NCBI RefSeq assembly: GCF_000226095.1
Contig: NC_016473.1
Location: 3,100,001-3,164,000 of the forward strand
Reading direction: 5' to 3'
DNA: 64,000 nucleotides
From: Thermothelomyces thermophilus ATCC 42464
Lineage: Eukaryota > Ascomycota > Sordariomycetes > Sordariales > Chaetomiaceae
The translations under genes and the position numbers were made by a program. The notes beneath the pieces were generated by a model. The model had not been told where the DNA came from, made no database searches, and saw nothing but the letters and a program-made list of their open reading frames with translations. Positions 61,442-64,000 of this stretch are shown here, piece after piece. Each line of letters opens with the position of its first letter. Position 1 is the first letter of the stretch.

Positions 61442-62989
61442 TCAGAGTCCCTCGACCACCTTGGGCAGCAGCACCTTGTTGAACTCCCACAGGACGGTGG
61501 AGAAGCCGGCGGAGAAGGCGGCGCCGGTGTAGAAGGTGTTGCGGCGGCCCTGGAGGGAGTAGAGCTGCTGGATGAAGCCGGCGCGGAGCTCGGCGGCCGA
61601 GACGCGGGCGTGCATGGGGCCGTGGTCGGCAAAGATGGCGTAGTCGACGCTGCTGCCGCCGGGCGCGGCCGGGAGGGTGCCGGCGGCGATCATGGCGTCG
61701 ATGGACCCGGACAGGAGCGCCTGCATGATCTTGGACGTGTCGGCGGCGGTGCCGACGGCGGTGAACTGGAACAGGTCCTGGGTGTCGCCGACGTAGTCGA
61801 TGCGGCCGACCTGGGGCGCCACGGGGAAGGCGGTGTAGTTGAGCGAGGCCGGGCCGGTGGTGCGGCCGGTGTAGGCGTTGAGCGTCTGCAGCGACGGGTG
61901 CCGGAGAATGCCGGCGTAGACGGTGGTGTATTGGAACTTGGACAGGATCGTCAGCTCCGACCGGTCGAGGTCGAAGGGGGCCATGTTGGCCAACGTCGGT
62001 TCGATCGAGACCAGCAGCCGCTTGGCCTCGACGCAGGTGAGCTTGCCGCCGGGGCCCCTCACGGTCAGCGAGACGCCCTTCTTGGGGTTGCGGGTGGCGT
62101 CGTAGCGGGTGGAGGAGACGACGGTGCTCGAGTAGAGGACGTCGTCGCCGAGGAAGTCGGCGATGCTCTCAAACAGGTCGTACAGCCGGCCCGAGGCGGG
62201 AACGGCGGCGGCGGCCTGGCCCAGCAGGGCGCGGACCATGGGGACGCCCGAGGCCTGGATGACCCAGAGGGTCGGCACGTTCATGGTGTCGCCGAGGCCC
62301 TGGGCGGTCGAGTCCCAGATCTGGGGGACGGCAGCCTCGAGGTTGTACTTGGCTACGAACTCGCCGAACGGCATGAGCAGGTCCTCGGGGATGGCGCCCG
62401 GCTCGGGGAAGTTGAAGAAGCCCGGCAGCACCATGTCCTCGTACTTCTCGAGCACGTCGAGGTACCTCTGCAGGGCCGCGTACATCTCCTCGGTCGCGGG
62501 CGCCTTGTAGCCCGCAACGGGCAGCCCCGTCGTGAAGTCGATGTACTGGGCCGTGTTGGGCGTGAAGGACATGGACCCGCTAGTCGACACGTTCATGCGC
62601 TTGGGGAACTCGAAGCTGTCCTTGTACTCCATCCAGGCCTGCACCCCGACATTGATCTCTTTGCCCGTGACCGGGTCCCTGTAGAAGTTGGTGTGGCCGC
62701 CCTGGGGGAATGATCAGCAGAGAGCACTAATTATAATTACAGACAACATCCGAGGGAAGGGAACAACAAGGGAACTCACCAGTTGGTCGGCCTTCTCGAC
62801 GACCACAACGCTGTAACCATTGTCGCGCAGCCAGACTGCAGCGTGGGCACCGGAGGCACCGCCACCGATGACGGCAACGTCGCGCACAATGGTGTTGGTG
62901 CACTTGCCGCCGATCGTAGCGGCCGCCGCTGTCGCCGCTGTCGCCGCAAGGAAGCCGAGGCTGACCCCGACACGCACGATATGCTGCAT
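61442..62989 (-). CDS. Secreted or luminal FAD-dependent oxidoreductase (flavin amine oxidase / beta-cyclopiazonate dehydrogenase-like)
   Basis: Two exons (62989-62780 and 62701-61442) flank a 78-nt GT-AG intron and encode 489 residues. Residues 1 to about 24 form a hydrophobic signal peptide. The dinucleotide-binding GxGxxG is IGGGASG at 41-47, with Glu65 ending the second strand to bind the ribose. GGHT follows at 71-74, restored exactly by splicing. The C-terminus has TGAAFSAGFSTVLWEFN, the FAD-contacting block of this family. The protein probably binds FAD and oxidises a small substrate in the secretory pathway or outside the cell; the substrate cannot be named. ATG at 62989 was chosen because it opens the signal peptide; the frame continues upstream without support. 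The stop lies 165 bp from the transposon island, yet the gene shows no RIP-type damage. Confidence 0.83.
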
Positions 62990-64000
62990 CTTTCTCTCCT
63001 GTCTATCACTTCTGTTTCTCACTCTTCTCTCTCTCTCTCTCTTCAACAGAGCGTTGTGCTGTTGGAGGTGTGCTGGACTAAACGAGTGACTGATAAATGA
63101 GCGGACGGGACTGCGGGTGAGCAAGAAGATCCCGGACAAGAACGGTTGCAGTGCAGCGCACAGAGTCGCGCGGAGGAACGAACACCTAACCGTTAGGCCT
63201 TCTAATATAAGAGGAGGAGGGAGGAGAGAAGAGAGGAAGAGAGGGTCACGCGGTAAACCTCTCCCTTCCCCTTTTGTTGTTTTCCACCCACCGGGTCCAG
63301 ATTAGCCGGTGTCAGGCTCACACCCGTTACACGCCGGTCTTGGAAACAGAAATGACCTTCTACATACTCCGTAGTACTAGTACGTACCTAGTTACATACA
63401 GAGGGCCAGCTTACATCCAATACGTCCGTACACTACCGAGTAATCGATAGGTAGGCAGTTGGACTTGGGCCAGGGGCTGCTTATCTTCAGCCACTTGCAC
63501 AGCCAGCGCCCCTAATAGATATAATTAATAGATAACCAACTAATAACCGAAGCAGGCAGAGAACCCGGGGCACGGTGTAAACAGATATTGTCGCATACGG
63601 CTAGGGGAGGGCAGAATCGCAACACCAGCGTGCCAGGAATTGTGTCCGAGGAGGGGGACCGGAGATTGCAAGCAACGCGGCGGGAATCCCCAGCGCCGGG
63701 TTCGAATGCTGAAAGCAGGTGCAATGCTACCTCGTGGCTCACCGCCCCCCCACTCCAAAACGCTAGTTAGTGAGAGCGCTACGCCGTGAGCGGAGTGGCG
63801 CCAAGGATTTAGCGTACGGAGGATTTCTACACTAGTGTACGGAAGGAGAGCAAGCGAGCTGGGCTCATTCGAGAACCCCGCAGCGGCTCAACAAACCGAA
63901 GCCAAGGGAATCCCCCGATCTTCGATCTTGGTCTTCGATCGCTCAACGATCCGATCGGCGGCGGCGGCGGCAGCGGCAGCGGCAACATCAACGGCGCTGA
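62990..64000. other. Promoter side of the oxidoreductase gene and right window edge, no further gene supported
   Basis: A CT microsatellite at about 63026-63042 lies in the probable 5' leader of the oxidoreductase. GGTTCGAAT at about 63699-63707 resembles a tRNA B box but has no partner. The last 60 bases are GGC/GCA-rich and could be the start of another gene, but no frame can be judged. Confidence 0.5.

Noticed and set aside
61610-62713. A 367-codon plus-strand frame opposite the FAD oxidoreductase
   Set aside because: It is Gly/Asp/Val/Arg-rich and repetitive, as expected opposite GC-rich codons, and the minus strand encodes a clear flavoprotein.
63690-63720. GGTTCGAAT as part of a tRNA gene
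   Set aside because: No A box or cloverleaf could be placed around it, and the last B-box positions do not match.

Overview
The window reads as nuclear DNA of a filamentous ascomycete, most likely a sordariomycete and possibly Chaetomiaceae. This is inferred from short GT-AG introns with fungal branch sites, GC-rich coding DNA, a cellulose-active AA9 enzyme with a fungal CBM1, and a repeat block bearing dense repeat-induced point mutation (RIP). No species can be fixed from sequence alone.

Layout. Positions 1-9343 are ordinary GC-rich host DNA. They hold the 5' tip of a divergent gene (1-84, minus), a UGO1-like mitochondrial outer-membrane fusion/carrier gene (754-2484, plus, three exons), a secreted AA9 lytic polysaccharide monooxygenase with CBM1 (3350-4378, minus), a frameshifted acyltransferase relic (6020-6744, minus) and a four-exon short-chain dehydrogenase (7144-8552, minus). 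Positions 61277-64000 return to host DNA with a two-exon secreted FAD-dependent oxidoreductase (61442-62989, minus).

Between them, 9349-61276 is one AT-rich island of 51,928 bp with no intact gene. It resolves completely into seven nested LTR retrotransposons, each with paired LTRs and 5-bp target duplications. Copia element A (plus, 9349-61276) is split in its reverse transcriptase by Gypsy element B (minus, 13639-58563). B is split by three Gypsy chromoviruses: C (plus, 14765-29876), E (plus, 30740-45979) and G (minus, 50626-58118). C carries D (minus, 22244-29799) in its 3' LTR. E carries F (minus, 36143-43751) in its integrase. Removing inner elements gives full lengths of about 7.0, 7.1, 7.55, 7.56, 7.63, 7.61 and 7.49 kb for A-G. 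These plus six 5-bp duplications add up exactly to the island.

All gag-pol frames are broken by TAG/TAA at former Gln or Trp codons, Cys-to-Tyr and Asp-to-Asn changes, as expected for RIP at CpA. The most interesting signal is that all six Gypsy elements also hold a reading frame on the strand opposite gag-pol, just inside the 3' LTR. In C and G it shows a six-cysteine pattern with exact Zn(II)2Cys6 spacing (allowing Cys-to-Tyr RIP changes). In D, E and F it is a 235-codon frame of unchanged length with a half cluster and an acidic or coiled-coil middle. In B it is a longer unrelated frame with its own TATA box, interrupted by C. These antisense accessory genes may be an under-described regulatory layer of fungal Gypsy elements.
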